Source of the DNA: Planococcus circulans
GTDB lineage: Bacteria; Bacillota; Bacilli; Bacillales_A; Planococcaceae
Assembly (NCBI RefSeq): GCF_020023385.1
Contig: NZ_JAIQCL010000002.1
Location: forward strand, 124,001 to 188,000
DNA length: 64,000 bases
Reading direction: 5' to 3'
Under the pieces are notes generated by a model, which searched no databases, was not told the DNA's origin, and saw only the letters and a list, made by a program, of their open reading frames with translations. This document shows positions 1-8,330 of the stretch, piece after piece (the first letter of the stretch is position 1; each line of letters opens with the position of its first letter). The position numbers were made by a program, and so were the translations under genes.

Positions 1-293
1 AGCTGAAACCAGAACATGCTGATCGAAAAGGCGATTGATACGAGCACCAAGGCAATCAAAGCCGGCAGCCATTTCTTGACGCCGTTTAAAGACAGCACAT
101 TCCAGACGGAGGTATTGTGCTTCCGGAAATAATAACCGAAATAGATGCCGGGGACCAAAACGTACAGCACCAATTGGCTGATCACATCAAAAGCAGTGTC
201 GCTGACATCGAGGGCAATCAGGATAATCATGGTGGCAATCATCCCCAACCCGGAAAACAAAATCAGATAACGCGCCTTCATCTGCTCGAACAT
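1..293 (-). CDS. Partial multi-pass membrane protein, possibly CPBP family
   Basis: Only the first ~97 codons are present; the gene runs off the left edge. The ATG at 293-291 follows an AAGGCGGTG ribosome site. The visible protein has a short cytoplasmic start, a hydrophobic segment at about residues 10-28 (LILFSGLGMIATMIILIAL), a second at 38-55, and a third beginning near residue 76 after KKWLP. This spacing resembles the N-terminus of CPBP (CAAX-like) intramembrane proteases, but the glutamate/histidine motifs of that family would lie outside the window, so the family is a guess. The membrane location is well supported. Confidence 0.55.
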   Translation of the reverse strand, partial: MFEQMKARYLILFSGLGMIATMIILIALDVSDTAFDVISQLVLYVLVPGIYFGYYFRKHNTSVWNVLSLNGVKKWLPALIALVLVSIAFSISMFWFQ

Positions 294-482
294 GGAGCAC
301 CGCCTTTCTTTTATGTTCATAAGAGAACCCGTTCAAATAATGTATATAGAGTATACGCCAATTCCCACCGCAAGTTTCATTTTATTTGCGCCTATCTTTA
401 GACAAAAGGGGGCGGGGCAAGTTATGCTTAAAGCAGTTTACCCGACCATTTCAGGAACGGGCAGAACGGAAGGATGAGCTGA

Positions 483-656
483 ATGGCATTTCTAGACAAA
501 CTGAACCAATTGAAAGACAAGTCGATCGAAAAAGGCAAAGCGCATTGGGAAGAAAACAAAGATGACTACAAAGAAAAAGCCACCACCTACAAAGACAAAG
601 CGATGGTCATGAAAGACGACGTTGCCAATAAAATCAAAGAGAAAACAAAGAAATAA
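483..656 (+). CDS. Small lysine-rich helical protein (57 aa)
   Basis: Begins MAFLDKLNQLKDKSIEKG and ends KIKEKTKK. An AAGGATGAG ribosome site lies just upstream, and a compact terminator at 669-697 follows, so this is a real single-gene transcript. The product is highly charged (Lys/Glu/Asp), predicted entirely helical, with no signal peptide or membrane segment. I do not recognise a family; it resembles small stress-type helical proteins only in composition. The gene is shorter than usual ORF cut-offs and easily missed. Confidence 0.7.
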   Translation: MAFLDKLNQLKDKSIEKGKAHWEENKDDYKEKATTYKDKAMVMKDDVANKIKEKTKK

Positions 657-668
657 TCGATGGATTAG

Positions 669-697
669 TTAGGCGAACGTCGCCTGGCTATTTTTTT
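669..697 (+). terminator. Rho-independent terminator after the 57-aa gene
   Basis: Stem AGGCGA/TCGCCT with a 3-nt loop, followed by a T7 run. Confidence 0.75.
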
Positions 698-713
698 GCG
701 GAAATTTAGGTGG

Positions 714-1640
714 GCTGCCGGGAATAGTGTGGGGCTACATGAACAATTGCTGTTTCTACACGCACAGTTTGGGTTTCTAAGTGAAGTATTGAGGTTGCTA
801 CATGAAGTTTACACGATGCTACCGGAATAGTAAGGGGCTACATGAAGAATCGCTGTTTCTACAAGCATTAGGTGGATCTCTACATGAAGTATTGAGGTTG
901 CTACATGAAGTTTTCGCGGTGCTACCGGAATAGTATGGGGCTACATGGAGAATCGATGTTTCTACAAGCATTAGGTGGATCTCTACATGAAGTATTGAGG
1001 TTGCTACATGAAGTTTTCGCGGTGCTACCGGAATAGTATGGGGCTACATGGAGAATCGATGTTTCTACAAGCATTAGGTGGATCTCTACATGAAGTATTG
1101 AGGTTGCTACATGAAGTTTTCGCGGTGCTACCGGAATAGTACGGGGCTACATGGAGAATCGATGTTTCTACAAGCATTAGGTGGATCTCTACATGAAGTA
1201 TTGAGGTTGCTACATGAAGTTTTCGCGGTGCTACCGGAATAGTACGGGGCTACATGGAGAATCGATGTTTCTACAAGCATTAGGTGGATCTCTACATGAA
1301 GTATTGAGGTTGCTACATGAAGTTTTCGCGGTGCTACCGGAATAGTACGGGGCTACATGGAGAATCGATGTTTCTACAAGCATTAGGTGGATCTCTACAT
1401 GAAGTATTGAGGTTGCTACATGAAGTTTTCGCGGTGCTACCGGAATAGTACGGGGCTACATGGAGAATCGATGTTTCTACAAGCATTAGGTGGATCTCTA
1501 CATGAAGTATTGAGGTTGCTACATGAAGTTTTCGCGGTGCTACCGGAATAGTACGGGGCTACATGAAGAATCGCTGTTTCTACACGCATTAGGTGCATTC
1601 CTACCTGAACGCTTCGACTTTCTACATGACATTCCGCACT
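714..1640. repeat. 103-bp tandem repeat array (nine units) built from 21-bp sub-repeats
   Basis: The string GCTACCGGAATAGTA recurs at 818, 921, 1024, 1127, 1230, 1333, 1436 and 1539, exactly 103 bp apart, with a diverged first unit at 714 and a decaying last unit to about 1640. Central units are nearly identical, differing by single bases (ATGGGG or ACGGGG). Inside each unit CTAC-starting sub-repeats occur at steps of 19, 21, 21, 21 and 21 bp (922, 941, 962, 983, 1004, 1025 in the second unit), with core CTACATGAAG. The period is not a multiple of 3 and no coding frame runs through. There is no CRISPR-like alternation of constant repeat and unique spacer. Confidence 0.97.
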
Positions 1641-1736
1641 CCCTATGCGACATCCCATTAACACAGAAAATTCAGTCTTTATATTCTCCATGATTCAAGC
1701 GATAATAGAAGAAAGGAAAAGAGCGGAGGTCATGTG

Positions 1737-3731
1737 ATGAGAAAGACCATCTTACCAGCCATCTTCTTTTTATTCATACTACTATTGACGGCGTGCCAGG
1801 AGGAAGAGGCGCAGCCGGCACCCGAACAGCCGCCGGAAGAGCCGGTCGAAACGGTTGATTCGCCCGAAGCGCGGGTTGCAGAGTTTATTGAGCTATGGAA
1901 AAGCGGAGACTTTCCAAGCATGCATACAAATTATTTGAACCAAGGTACGCAGACGGTTTACGGTGAGGCGAATTTTGTAACTTGGCAACAGGAGCTTCAT
2001 GAGCAGCTGGGCATCGACAATTTGGAGGTGTCCTATACGCCAGTAGAAGGCGCCGTATGGATGAAAGAACAACCGGCGGATTTCCCGATTCAAATTGCGT
2101 TCGATACGGTCATCGGGCCGGTGGAATTCGAAAAAACGCTGACGCTGCTGTATGAGACGCATGGGGAAGCGGAAGACTGGTTTGTTGAATGGGATCCGTC
2201 TTTTATTTTGCCGAATCTTGAAGCTGGCGATCAGGTGTCAACGCAAATTACCGAAGGGCCGCGCGGGGAAATCGTCGACCGCAACGGCGAAGCGATCGCT
2301 TCCAACAGCAGCGGCTATGAAGTCAGTGTCATTCCGGAAAACTTCGACACTTCCAAAAAGCCGCAGCTCGCGCAGTTGTTGGGGATGAGCGAGCAGGCCG
2401 TCGACGACAAGCTCAACCAGCCGTGGGTGCGGCCGCATTACGTTGTGCCGATTGCCCAGATCAAGGCAGATCAATCTACGCTGGATGAGCTGTTCACGAT
2501 TCCGGGTACGACCCGCGTCGAAGTGGCGATGCGCAATTACCCGTATGGCCGGGCGCTGTCGCATATCAGCGGTTATATGGGGCCGATCACTGCCGAGCAG
2601 CTGGACGCCTGGAGTGGCCAGGGCTATTCGACCGAAGCTTTGGTCGGCCGGCAGGGCTTGGAGGAAATTTTGCAGGAGCGGCTCCGCGGGGAAGCGGGCG
2701 GCCGCATCATTCTGGAGAAACAGCGGGAAAACGCCGTCATCACGTCAGTTGACAATGAACCGGTGCCAGGCGAAACCGTGTCGCTGACCATTGACGCTGA
2801 GCTGCAGCAGGCAATTTATGGTGCAATGAGAGAACGGGCGGGAACCAGTGCCGCCATCGATCCGTATACGGGAGAAACGCTGGCGCTGGTCAGTTCACCG
2901 GGTTTTGACCCGAATGAATTTATTCCGAACATCACCAATAGCCGCTTCCAAGAGCTTGCCAATGATCCGCTGCAGCCGTTCTTCAACCGCTTTGCGGCCA
3001 TTTATACGCCAGGTCCGGTGATGCAGCCGGTCACTGCGGCCATCGGATTGGAAAGCGGTACGTTAGATCCCGAGGAAGGCCTCGAAATCACCGGCAAGTC
3101 GTGGCAGCGCTACCGTTCGTGGGGCGATTACCGGGTTACGCGGCCGCGCGATGACGTGCCGAACCCGATCGATTTGGACAAAGCGCTTGCCCATTCCGAC
3201 AATATCTACTTTGCCCAGCAGGCACTCAACATGCAAAACGATGATTTCCGGACAGGCCTCGAAAACTTCGGTTTCGGCGAAGAAATCGCCTTTCCGATTG
3301 AGTTGACGCCGTCTCGGATTTCACAAAATGGCACATTCGGTTCCGAAGGCCAGCTTGCCGGCACAGCTTCCGGGCAGGGGCAGATGCAGGTCAACATTCT
3401 GCATATGGCGACTCTGTACAGCCCGATTTTGACCGGCGGCAAGCTTTACAAGCCGACCCTGTTCCTGGATGACCAGGACGAGCAATTATGGAATGAAAAC
3501 CTGCTGGACGCTCCGAATGCGGAGGTGCTGCAGGCGAGATTGGCCAATGCCGGCAAAGAGCTCGGAGTAGAAATTGCCGGCAAAAGCGGAAACGCGCGCG
3601 AAAGAAGTGAGCAGAACGGCTGGTTCGTCGGCTACAGCCTCGTGAATCCCAAGATGATTGTCGCGATGATGATCGAAGGGGAAGAAGAGGTGGGTGAGTT
3701 GGTGGAGCAGGTGATCAAGGCGCAGGAGTAA
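1737..3731 (+). CDS. MecA/PBP3-like penicillin-binding protein with lost catalytic serine
   Basis: A lipoprotein signal ends in the lipobox LLTAC. An NTF2-like MecA_N domain follows (about residues 45-150), then a dimerisation domain (GPRGEIVDRNGEAIA) and a transpeptidase domain. The active-site box, normally G-S-x-x-K-P, reads Y-T-P-G-P-V-M-Q-P, so the nucleophile Ser is Pro (residue 427) and the general-base Lys is Gln (430). The other two boxes remain: SDN at 487-489 and KSG at 616-618. The fold is probably kept, but acylation by peptidoglycan or beta-lactams should be impossible. Full family length (664 aa) and an intact frame argue against simple decay. A GTG at 1734 is possible, but GGAGGT at 1725-1730 is better spaced for ATG 1737. 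It stands alone with its own terminator. Confidence 0.9.
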   Translation: MRKTILPAIFFLFILLLTACQEEEAQPAPEQPPEEPVETVDSPEARVAEFIELWKSGDFPSMHTNYLNQGTQTVYGEANFVTWQQELHEQLGIDNLEVSYTPVEGAVWMKEQPADFPIQIAFDTVIGPVEFEKTLTLLYETHGEAEDWFVEWDPSFILPNLEAGDQVSTQITEGPRGEIVDRNGEAIASNSSGYEVSVIPENFDTSKKPQLAQLLGMSEQAVDDKLNQPWVRPHYVVPIAQIKADQSTLDELFTIPGTTRVEVAMRNYPYGRALSHISGYMGPITAEQLDAWSGQGYSTEALVGRQGLEEILQERLRGEAGGRIILEKQRENAVITSVDNEPVPGETVSLTIDAELQQAIYGAMRERAGTSAAIDPYTGETLALVSSPGFDPNEFIPNITNSRFQELANDPLQPFFNRFAAIYTPGPVMQPVTAAIGLESGTLDPEEGLEITGKSWQRYRSWGDYRVTRPRDDVPNPIDLDKALAHSDNIYFAQQALNMQNDDFRTGLENFGFGEEIAFPIELTPSRISQNGTFGSEGQLAGTASGQGQMQVNILHMATLYSPILTGGKLYKPTLFLDDQDEQLWNENLLDAPNAEVLQARLANAGKELGVEIAGKSGNARERSEQNGWFVGYSLVNPKMIVAMMIEGEEEVGELVEQVIKAQE

Positions 3732-3737
3732 ACAAGC

Positions 3738-3768
3738 AGCCAGGCGGATGGGAGCGCTTGGCTTTTTT
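3738..3768 (+). terminator. Terminator of the PBP gene
   Basis: Stem AGCCAGGCG/CGCTTGGCT (one mismatch) followed by T6. Confidence 0.7.
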
Positions 3769-3783
3769 GTGTCGTGGGGTGTG

Positions 3784-3893
3784 TCTCTACTCGGGTGTTT
3801 GTTGTTTTAACCCGGGCGTTTGGGGAGTCTACCCGGGTGTTCAGCGGCGCAACCCGGGTGTTCGCAATCTATACCCGAGTATTCCAACAATCT
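3784..3893. repeat. 21-bp phased array, core ACCCGGGTGTT
   Basis: CCGGG-type cores begin at 3790, 3811, 3832, 3853 and 3874, each exactly 21 bp apart. The intervening bases differ between units, so phase and core are kept while the spacer drifts. Lies between the PBP terminator and the 3' end of the next minus-strand gene. Open frames through it are a by-product of 21 being divisible by 3. Confidence 0.9.
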
Positions 3894-3946
3894 CCCATAA
3901 AAAAAGCAAGCTGCCTCAAAGACAACTCGCTTCTATATAACACCCG

Positions 3947-4297
3947 TTATTCAAACCGCTGATTCTCCGGCGGCCCCAATTTATCGGTCAGCACCTCCAA
4001 AATGTCATCAAAATACTTTCCTTCGTACCACATTTCTTTATACGATGCCGAGCGGATAATCGCTTTCTTGTCCACTTTCGTCACGTCGATTTGTGCCGTG
4101 TGGCTGGATCCTGTCTCCTCGATTTCCTTTTTCTTCTCCTGGATGAACGTCTCCATATCATCCGCCTCATAATGCTGAAACGTGTCCACTACCTCATCAA
4201 ACAGCGGCATCGTGTCCTCCGGGCTTTCAAACAGCCAGGCATATCCCTCATTTTCATTAGCTAAGCGCAAAGTCAGTTGATATTCCAAAAACGCCAT
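3947..4297 (-). CDS. Hypothetical cytoplasmic protein (~116 aa)
   Basis: The reliable part begins near EYQLTLRLANENEGY and ends LGPPENQRFE. It is acidic with no signal or membrane segment, and I recognise no family. The frame stays open much further upstream (to 4675), but that extension reads through the 21-bp repeats at 4495-4580 and has no ribosome site, so it is rejected. A strong AAAAGGAG abuts the ATG at 4297. The TTG at 4288 (start of EYQLTL) has more natural spacing, so the true start may be there. Confidence 0.6.
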   Translation of the reverse strand: MAFLEYQLTLRLANENEGYAWLFESPEDTMPLFDEVVDTFQHYEADDMETFIQEKKKEIEETGSSHTAQIDVTKVDKKAIIRSASYKEMWYEGKYFDDILEVLTDKLGPPENQRFE

Positions 4298-4494
4298 CTC
4301 CTTTTCCAAGCTAGTTGCCGAACATGAAAATCGATTTTGCAAATAAACCCCGTGGCTAAAAGCAGTCAACCAGCAGAAAAATTGCTGTATTAGGCTTATA
4401 CCCGATTGTCCGGCCGACAGTCCTGGGAAATCAAAAAAACAGCTTGAAGTTTGATCAGGGAATAGCGGGTCGGGCCAATCAAAACGGAGGGACA

Positions 4495-4580
4495 GGAGGT
4501 TTGTTTGCGGAATAACTCGCGTTGTTTGCGCAATAACCGGGTTTATTTGCGGAATCCCACACTTTGTTTGCAGGAAGGCG
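4495..4580. repeat. 21-bp phased array, core GTTTGCGGAATA (copy 1)
   Basis: GTTTGC/ATTTGC cores begin at 4503, 4524, 4545 and 4566, exactly 21 bp apart, separated by variable bases. The same core, period and strand recur at 8331-8435. The rest of the 4298-4870 interval holds only weak promoter-like A+T-rich sequence for the flanking divergent genes. Confidence 0.88.
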
Positions 4581-4870
4581 CTATCCAAAACCCTGATTGG
4601 AAAAAGAAGGAAGAGTGCCCGCAGCACTCTTTCGCCAAAACCATTTCCAAACAATAAATGTCTAAATATTGTCAATTAGGTTGGGCGACTCATTATTTTT
4701 ACCGAAAAGCAGCACGTGATACTGTATGCTTTTTGATGACTTATGCTATTATTTTTTATTACATAGAGAAACTGTTTTACCGCAGTGGATCAAACCGGGT
4801 TTCAGCCACCGAGGTGTTGATGGGGCTGAAAGGATTAAAAAAAGGAGGCGTCTGCATTGGGAAGGACTTA

Positions 4871-5257
4871 ATGAAAATTGGGGAAGTTGCAAAAATGAGT
4901 GGGGTCTCAACAAGAACCATCGATTACTACACGGTCTCAGGATTGCTTCAGAGTGAACGGTCTGACGCCAACTACCGGCTTTATCCGGCTTCTGTCCTGC
5001 AGACGCTGGAACGGATCCAGCTCCTGAAGAAACAGCGGTTGTCGATTTTGGAAATCAAAGAAATCCTCGACGCGCCGGAAAGTCCGAAAACAAGTGAGCT
5101 GGTGGATGAAGTCACCGAAGAATTCGAATACCTGCAACAAAAAATCACGCGCTTGGAAGAGCAATTGAAAGATGCGCCAAGCTCCGTGAAGCTGCACATC
5201 AGCAAAGCGCTTGAGCATCAAGTGGCAGCCATTGCCGCCTTGGTCGCTTTGCTTTAA
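4871..5257 (+). CDS. MerR-family transcriptional regulator
   Basis: The 128-aa product opens with the MerR winged-helix signature MKIGEVAKMSGVSTRTIDYY followed by GLL...R..NYRLYP, then an effector-side helix (about 75-110) forming a coiled coil for dimerisation. There are no metal-binding cysteines, so a CueR-like metal sensor is unlikely. ATG 4871 fits the conserved MerR start and has AAGGA 5 nt upstream; the open frame back to 4658 is not coding. It immediately precedes two CNNM/CBS genes, an arrangement like yhdQ beside yhdP/yhdT in Bacillus subtilis, so it may control them (inference). Confidence 0.88.
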   Translation: MKIGEVAKMSGVSTRTIDYYTVSGLLQSERSDANYRLYPASVLQTLERIQLLKKQRLSILEIKEILDAPESPKTSELVDEVTEEFEYLQQKITRLEEQLKDAPSSVKLHISKALEHQVAAIAALVALL

Positions 5258-5265
5258 CCAACTTT

Positions 5266-5295
5266 GGAGGTGAATCCCTTTTACAGGGAGAACAC
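5266..5295 (+). promoter_or_regulatory. Translation-leader hairpin of first CNNM gene
   Basis: GGAGGTGAATCCCT, a 5-nt loop, then AGGGAG. The 5-bp stem TCCCT/AGGGA places the second GGGAG immediately before the GTG start at 5296. The same block recurs before the second paralogue at 6651. Confidence 0.55.
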
Positions 5296-6603
5296 GTGGA
5301 TATAGTTACCTTATTGAATTTAGCGTTATTAGTGATATTGATTGCCTTGACGGCCTTTTTCGTCGGATCGGAATTTGCGGTCGTTAAAATCCGGATGTCG
5401 CGGCTCGATCAATTGATTGCAGAAGGCAATAAAAAAGCAGTGATGGCAAAAAAAGTGGCCAGCGATTTGGACTATTACCTGTCCGCCTGCCAGCTTGGCA
5501 TCACCGTAACGGCACTCGGGCTCGGGGCACTTGGGAAACCGACTGTCGAACGGTTGATGTACCCGATCTTTGAATTTTTTGCAGTTTCCGATGCTGTAGC
5601 ATCTGCTGCTTCCTACGCGATTGCGTTTCTGCTTGTGACCTACCTTCACGTAGTGATCGGCGAAATGGCGCCCAAGACCTTGGCAATTCAATTCGCTGAA
5701 AAGATGTCCTTGCTTTTGGCACCGCCGCTTTATTGGTTCGGACAAATCATGAAGCCATTTATCTGGGCATTGAACGGAGCGGCCCGCGTTCTGTTGAGGC
5801 TTTTCGGCGTTCAGCCGGCAGGACATGAACAGGCTTATTCGGAAGAAGAGCTGAAAATCGTCATGGCTCAAAGCTATCAAGGCGGAGCTATCAATGAAAC
5901 CGAGCTTTCCTACATGGAAAACGTCTTTTCATTCGATGAACGCGTGGCCAAAGACATCATGGTGCCGCGTACCGAATTGGTGACGCTGGATAAAGACATG
6001 CCGTTGAAAGAAATTATCGAGATTTTGGATGAGAACAATTATACACGCTATCCGGTAACGGAAGACGGCGACAAAGACCGCGTTCTCGGTTTTGTCAGTG
6101 CGAAGAAAATGCTGCCGCATATCGTCGCAGGGCGGGACTGGCAACTGGAAGAATTCATCATCGAACTGCCGACCGTCTTTGAAGCGACCGGGCTGCAAAA
6201 TGCACTGCTCCATATGCAGAATGCCCGCGTCCACATCGCTTTGGTGGCGGACGAATATGGCGGTACCGCCGGGATGATTACGATGGAAGATATTTTGGAA
6301 GAAATCGTCGGCGAAATCCGAGACGAATTTGACGCCGATGAAGTCCCGGAAATCAGCAAAATCAATGAAGACCAATACATGATCAATGGCCGTGTCCTGC
6401 TGAAGGATCTCGAGGATCGCTTTGGCTTGTCATTTGATGACAGTGAAGAAATCGATACCATCGGCGGTTGGATTCATTTCAAGAGCGTGGGGGAAGTTAA
6501 GCCAGGCGAAACAGTCATGGAAGGCCAGACTTTGTGGACCGTAATAGAAATGGATAATCAGCAGGTTAAGCAAGTCATGTTCCATAAACAGCCAAAAAAT
6601 TAA
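5296..6603 (+). CDS. CNNM/CBS-domain (hemolysin-family) Mg2+ efflux-type membrane protein
   Basis: 435 aa. The N-terminal DUF21/CNNM membrane domain (about 1-190) has 3-4 helices and the family run SACQLGITVTALGLGALG. A CBS pair follows (about 215-335, NNYTRYPVTEDGDKDRVLGFV and YGGTAGMITMEDILEEIVGEI), then a complete C-terminal CorC_HlyC domain (about 350-430). Characterised relatives (MpfA/YhdP, CorB/CorC) handle Mg2+ export. GTG start, with GGGAG 5 nt upstream inside the leader hairpin. It is 78 bp before a shorter paralogue and probably co-transcribed with it and the MerR gene. Confidence 0.93.
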   Translation: MDIVTLLNLALLVILIALTAFFVGSEFAVVKIRMSRLDQLIAEGNKKAVMAKKVASDLDYYLSACQLGITVTALGLGALGKPTVERLMYPIFEFFAVSDAVASAASYAIAFLLVTYLHVVIGEMAPKTLAIQFAEKMSLLLAPPLYWFGQIMKPFIWALNGAARVLLRLFGVQPAGHEQAYSEEELKIVMAQSYQGGAINETELSYMENVFSFDERVAKDIMVPRTELVTLDKDMPLKEIIEILDENNYTRYPVTEDGDKDRVLGFVSAKKMLPHIVAGRDWQLEEFIIELPTVFEATGLQNALLHMQNARVHIALVADEYGGTAGMITMEDILEEIVGEIRDEFDADEVPEISKINEDQYMINGRVLLKDLEDRFGLSFDDSEEIDTIGGWIHFKSVGEVKPGETVMEGQTLWTVIEMDNQQVKQVMFHKQPKN

Positions 6604-6650
6604 TGCAATAAGCTGGATTGGAAAATATCCAGTGCACCCTAAAAATATAT

Positions 6651-6681
6651 GGAGGTGAATCCCTCAGTTGAGGGATACAAC
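6651..6681 (+). promoter_or_regulatory. Translation-leader hairpin of second CNNM gene
   Basis: GGAGGTGAATCCCT, loop CAGTTG, then AGGGAT. The perfect 6-bp stem ATCCCT/AGGGAT offers GAGGG 7 nt before the TTG at 6682. The first 14 bases match the leader at 5266. Confidence 0.55.
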
Positions 6682-7737
6682 TTGGATGGACAAATAGTGA
6701 TTAACTTAATACTTGTAGCGTTGCTGATTATCGCAACCGCATTTTTCGTCGGTGCCGAATTCGCCATTTTGAAAGTGCGGATGTCGCGGATCGACCAATT
6801 GATAGCAGAAGGCAATAAGAAAGCTGCACGGGCAAAAGAAGTAGCCAATCATTTGGACTACTACCTGTCCGCCTGCCAGCTGGGAATTACGGTAACCGCT
6901 TTGGCCCTTGGTGCGTTAGGAGAGCCGACAGTGGAACGTATGCTGCACCCGTTGTTCGTAGCCTTTGAAGTTCCGGCAGCCTTATCGACAGTTCTTTCCT
7001 ATGCGATTGCCTTGAGCATCGTAACGTTCCTGCACGTGGTCATTGGAGAATTGGCGCCGAAAACATTGGCGATCCAATATGCAGAAAAAATGACCCTGCT
7101 GCTGGCACCGCCGCTTTACTGGTTCGGCAAACTGATGAACCCGTTCATTTGGCTAATGAATGGTTCGGCTCGCCTGTTGCTGCGTTTATTCAAAGTAGAG
7201 CCATCTGGCCACGAAGAAGCCCATTCGGAGGAAGAACTAAAACTGATTATGGCGGAAAGCTACCAGAGCGGTGAGATCAATCAAACCGAATTGACTTACT
7301 TGAAAAATATTTTCGCTTTCGACGATCGCATTGTCCGGAACATCATGATTCCACGGGAAAAAATAGTCACCGTCGATAACAACCTGAACCGTGATGAACT
7401 GTTCAAAGTCATTGACGCGCACGAATACACTCGCTACCCAGTCACCGAGGCCGGCAATAAAGACAAATTGATCGGCTTCATCAATACGAAAGAATTATTG
7501 ACGAGCATGGCGGCGGGCCGGACTCCAGAGCCCGAATCCTTTATCCATGAAATGACCAGCTTCACTGAAACCACACCGATACAAAAAGTCCTGACAAAAA
7601 TGCAGCAAAGCCGGACGCATATGGCGGTTGTCACAACAAAAGACGGCACCGTTTCCGGACTAGTGACGATGGAAGACATCCTCGAGGAAATCGTCGGGGA
7701 AATCAGCGACGATTCATATGAAGTGAAACCAAGCTGA
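6682..7737 (+). CDS. CNNM/CBS-domain paralogue lacking the CorC domain
   Basis: Closely similar to the preceding protein through the DUF21 membrane domain (SACQLGITVTALALGALGEPTVERM) and the CBS pair (YTRYPVTEAGNKDKLIGFI; GLVTMEDILEEIVGEI). It then stops about 12 residues later, so the C-terminal CorC_HlyC domain is missing although no frameshift is visible. The TTG at 6682 aligns with the GTG of the first gene and has a spaced GAGGG. The upstream in-frame ATG at 6649 has no ribosome site and would translate the hairpin. Tandem duplication followed by domain loss is the simplest reading; heteromer formation with its neighbour is possible. Confidence 0.88.
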   Translation: MDGQIVINLILVALLIIATAFFVGAEFAILKVRMSRIDQLIAEGNKKAARAKEVANHLDYYLSACQLGITVTALALGALGEPTVERMLHPLFVAFEVPAALSTVLSYAIALSIVTFLHVVIGELAPKTLAIQYAEKMTLLLAPPLYWFGKLMNPFIWLMNGSARLLLRLFKVEPSGHEEAHSEEELKLIMAESYQSGEINQTELTYLKNIFAFDDRIVRNIMIPREKIVTVDNNLNRDELFKVIDAHEYTRYPVTEAGNKDKLIGFINTKELLTSMAAGRTPEPESFIHEMTSFTETTPIQKVLTKMQQSRTHMAVVTTKDGTVSGLVTMEDILEEIVGEISDDSYEVKPS

Positions 7738-7752
7738 TTGGAATAAGAGAGA

Positions 7753-7779
7753 AGAGAGACCTTAGGGGTCTCTTTTTTT
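7753..7779 (+). terminator. Terminator after CNNM pair
   Basis: AGAGACC/GGTCTCT stem, TTAG loop, T7 tail. Confidence 0.85.
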
Positions 7780-7841
7780 GCGTTATTTGGAAAATTATTG
7801 ATATAGTAGGTAGAAAAGAATCTATAGGTAGGAGCGGTAAA

Positions 7842-8330
7842 ATGCATCATGAAACAGCGAGTAAATCAAAGCAACCCATCCTCTTCTTAGGTGCCTTGAC
7901 CTTTTTCGCCATCGCCACATTCTTCAGTCTGTACGAAGGCAGCCGACTCGACGACATCTCATGGGAATGGCCTTATTCCGCCGTCTTCACCAATTGGCTG
8001 AGCGGAGAAGTGACATCAGCGGATGATATCCTGACCATCGACTATCTCGTTTACGCAGCAAAATTCGCGCCCTTGTTCCCGCTTATCATGTTCATAGCCG
8101 GAATGACCCTGTTTCTCCAGCTGTCTTTCTGGATACTCAGAAGGAAGAAAATCGCATTGAGCGTGGTTCTCCTACTAGGCGCAATCGCGTTGTTCGCCCT
8201 CGCCACGGCATTAATGGCCTCACCAACCGCCGGACTCGCGCTGTTTTCGATGATTTTCTTCGGAACCGGCATCCTTCTCGTGATTTTCAGCATCTTTTGG
8301 TTAATAAAAGCGAGAAAGCTGCCGGCATAA
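7842..8330 (+). CDS. DUF4306-like (YjdJ-type) membrane protein
   Basis: 162 aa with hydrophobic segments at about 12-30, 72-95, 103-123 and 130-152. After helix 1 comes the motif FFSLYEGSRLDDISWEWPYSAVF, which resembles the YEGS..WEW.YS.VF pattern of YjdJ/DUF4306 proteins as I remember it. Function of that family is unknown. ATG with TAGGAGCGG upstream. Monocistronic; the next 100 bp hold a 21-bp array and a terminator. Confidence 0.7.
   Translation: MHHETASKSKQPILFLGALTFFAIATFFSLYEGSRLDDISWEWPYSAVFTNWLSGEVTSADDILTIDYLVYAAKFAPLFPLIMFIAGMTLFLQLSFWILRRKKIALSVVLLLGAIALFALATALMASPTAGLALFSMIFFGTGILLVIFSIFWLIKARKLPA

Noticed and set aside
714-1640. CRISPR array
   Set aside because: The whole 103-bp unit is repeated without unique spacers, and no cas genes occur in the window.
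3758-3962. Plus-strand ORFs with repeated TRVF peptides
   Set aside because: They exist only because the repeat period is 21 bp; no ribosome site, and they overlap a terminator and the 3' end of an opposite gene.
4298-4675. N-terminal extension of the minus-strand gene ending at 3947
   Set aside because: The extension reads through the 21-bp repeat array, lacks a ribosome site, and the AAAAGGAG ribosome site lies beside 4297.
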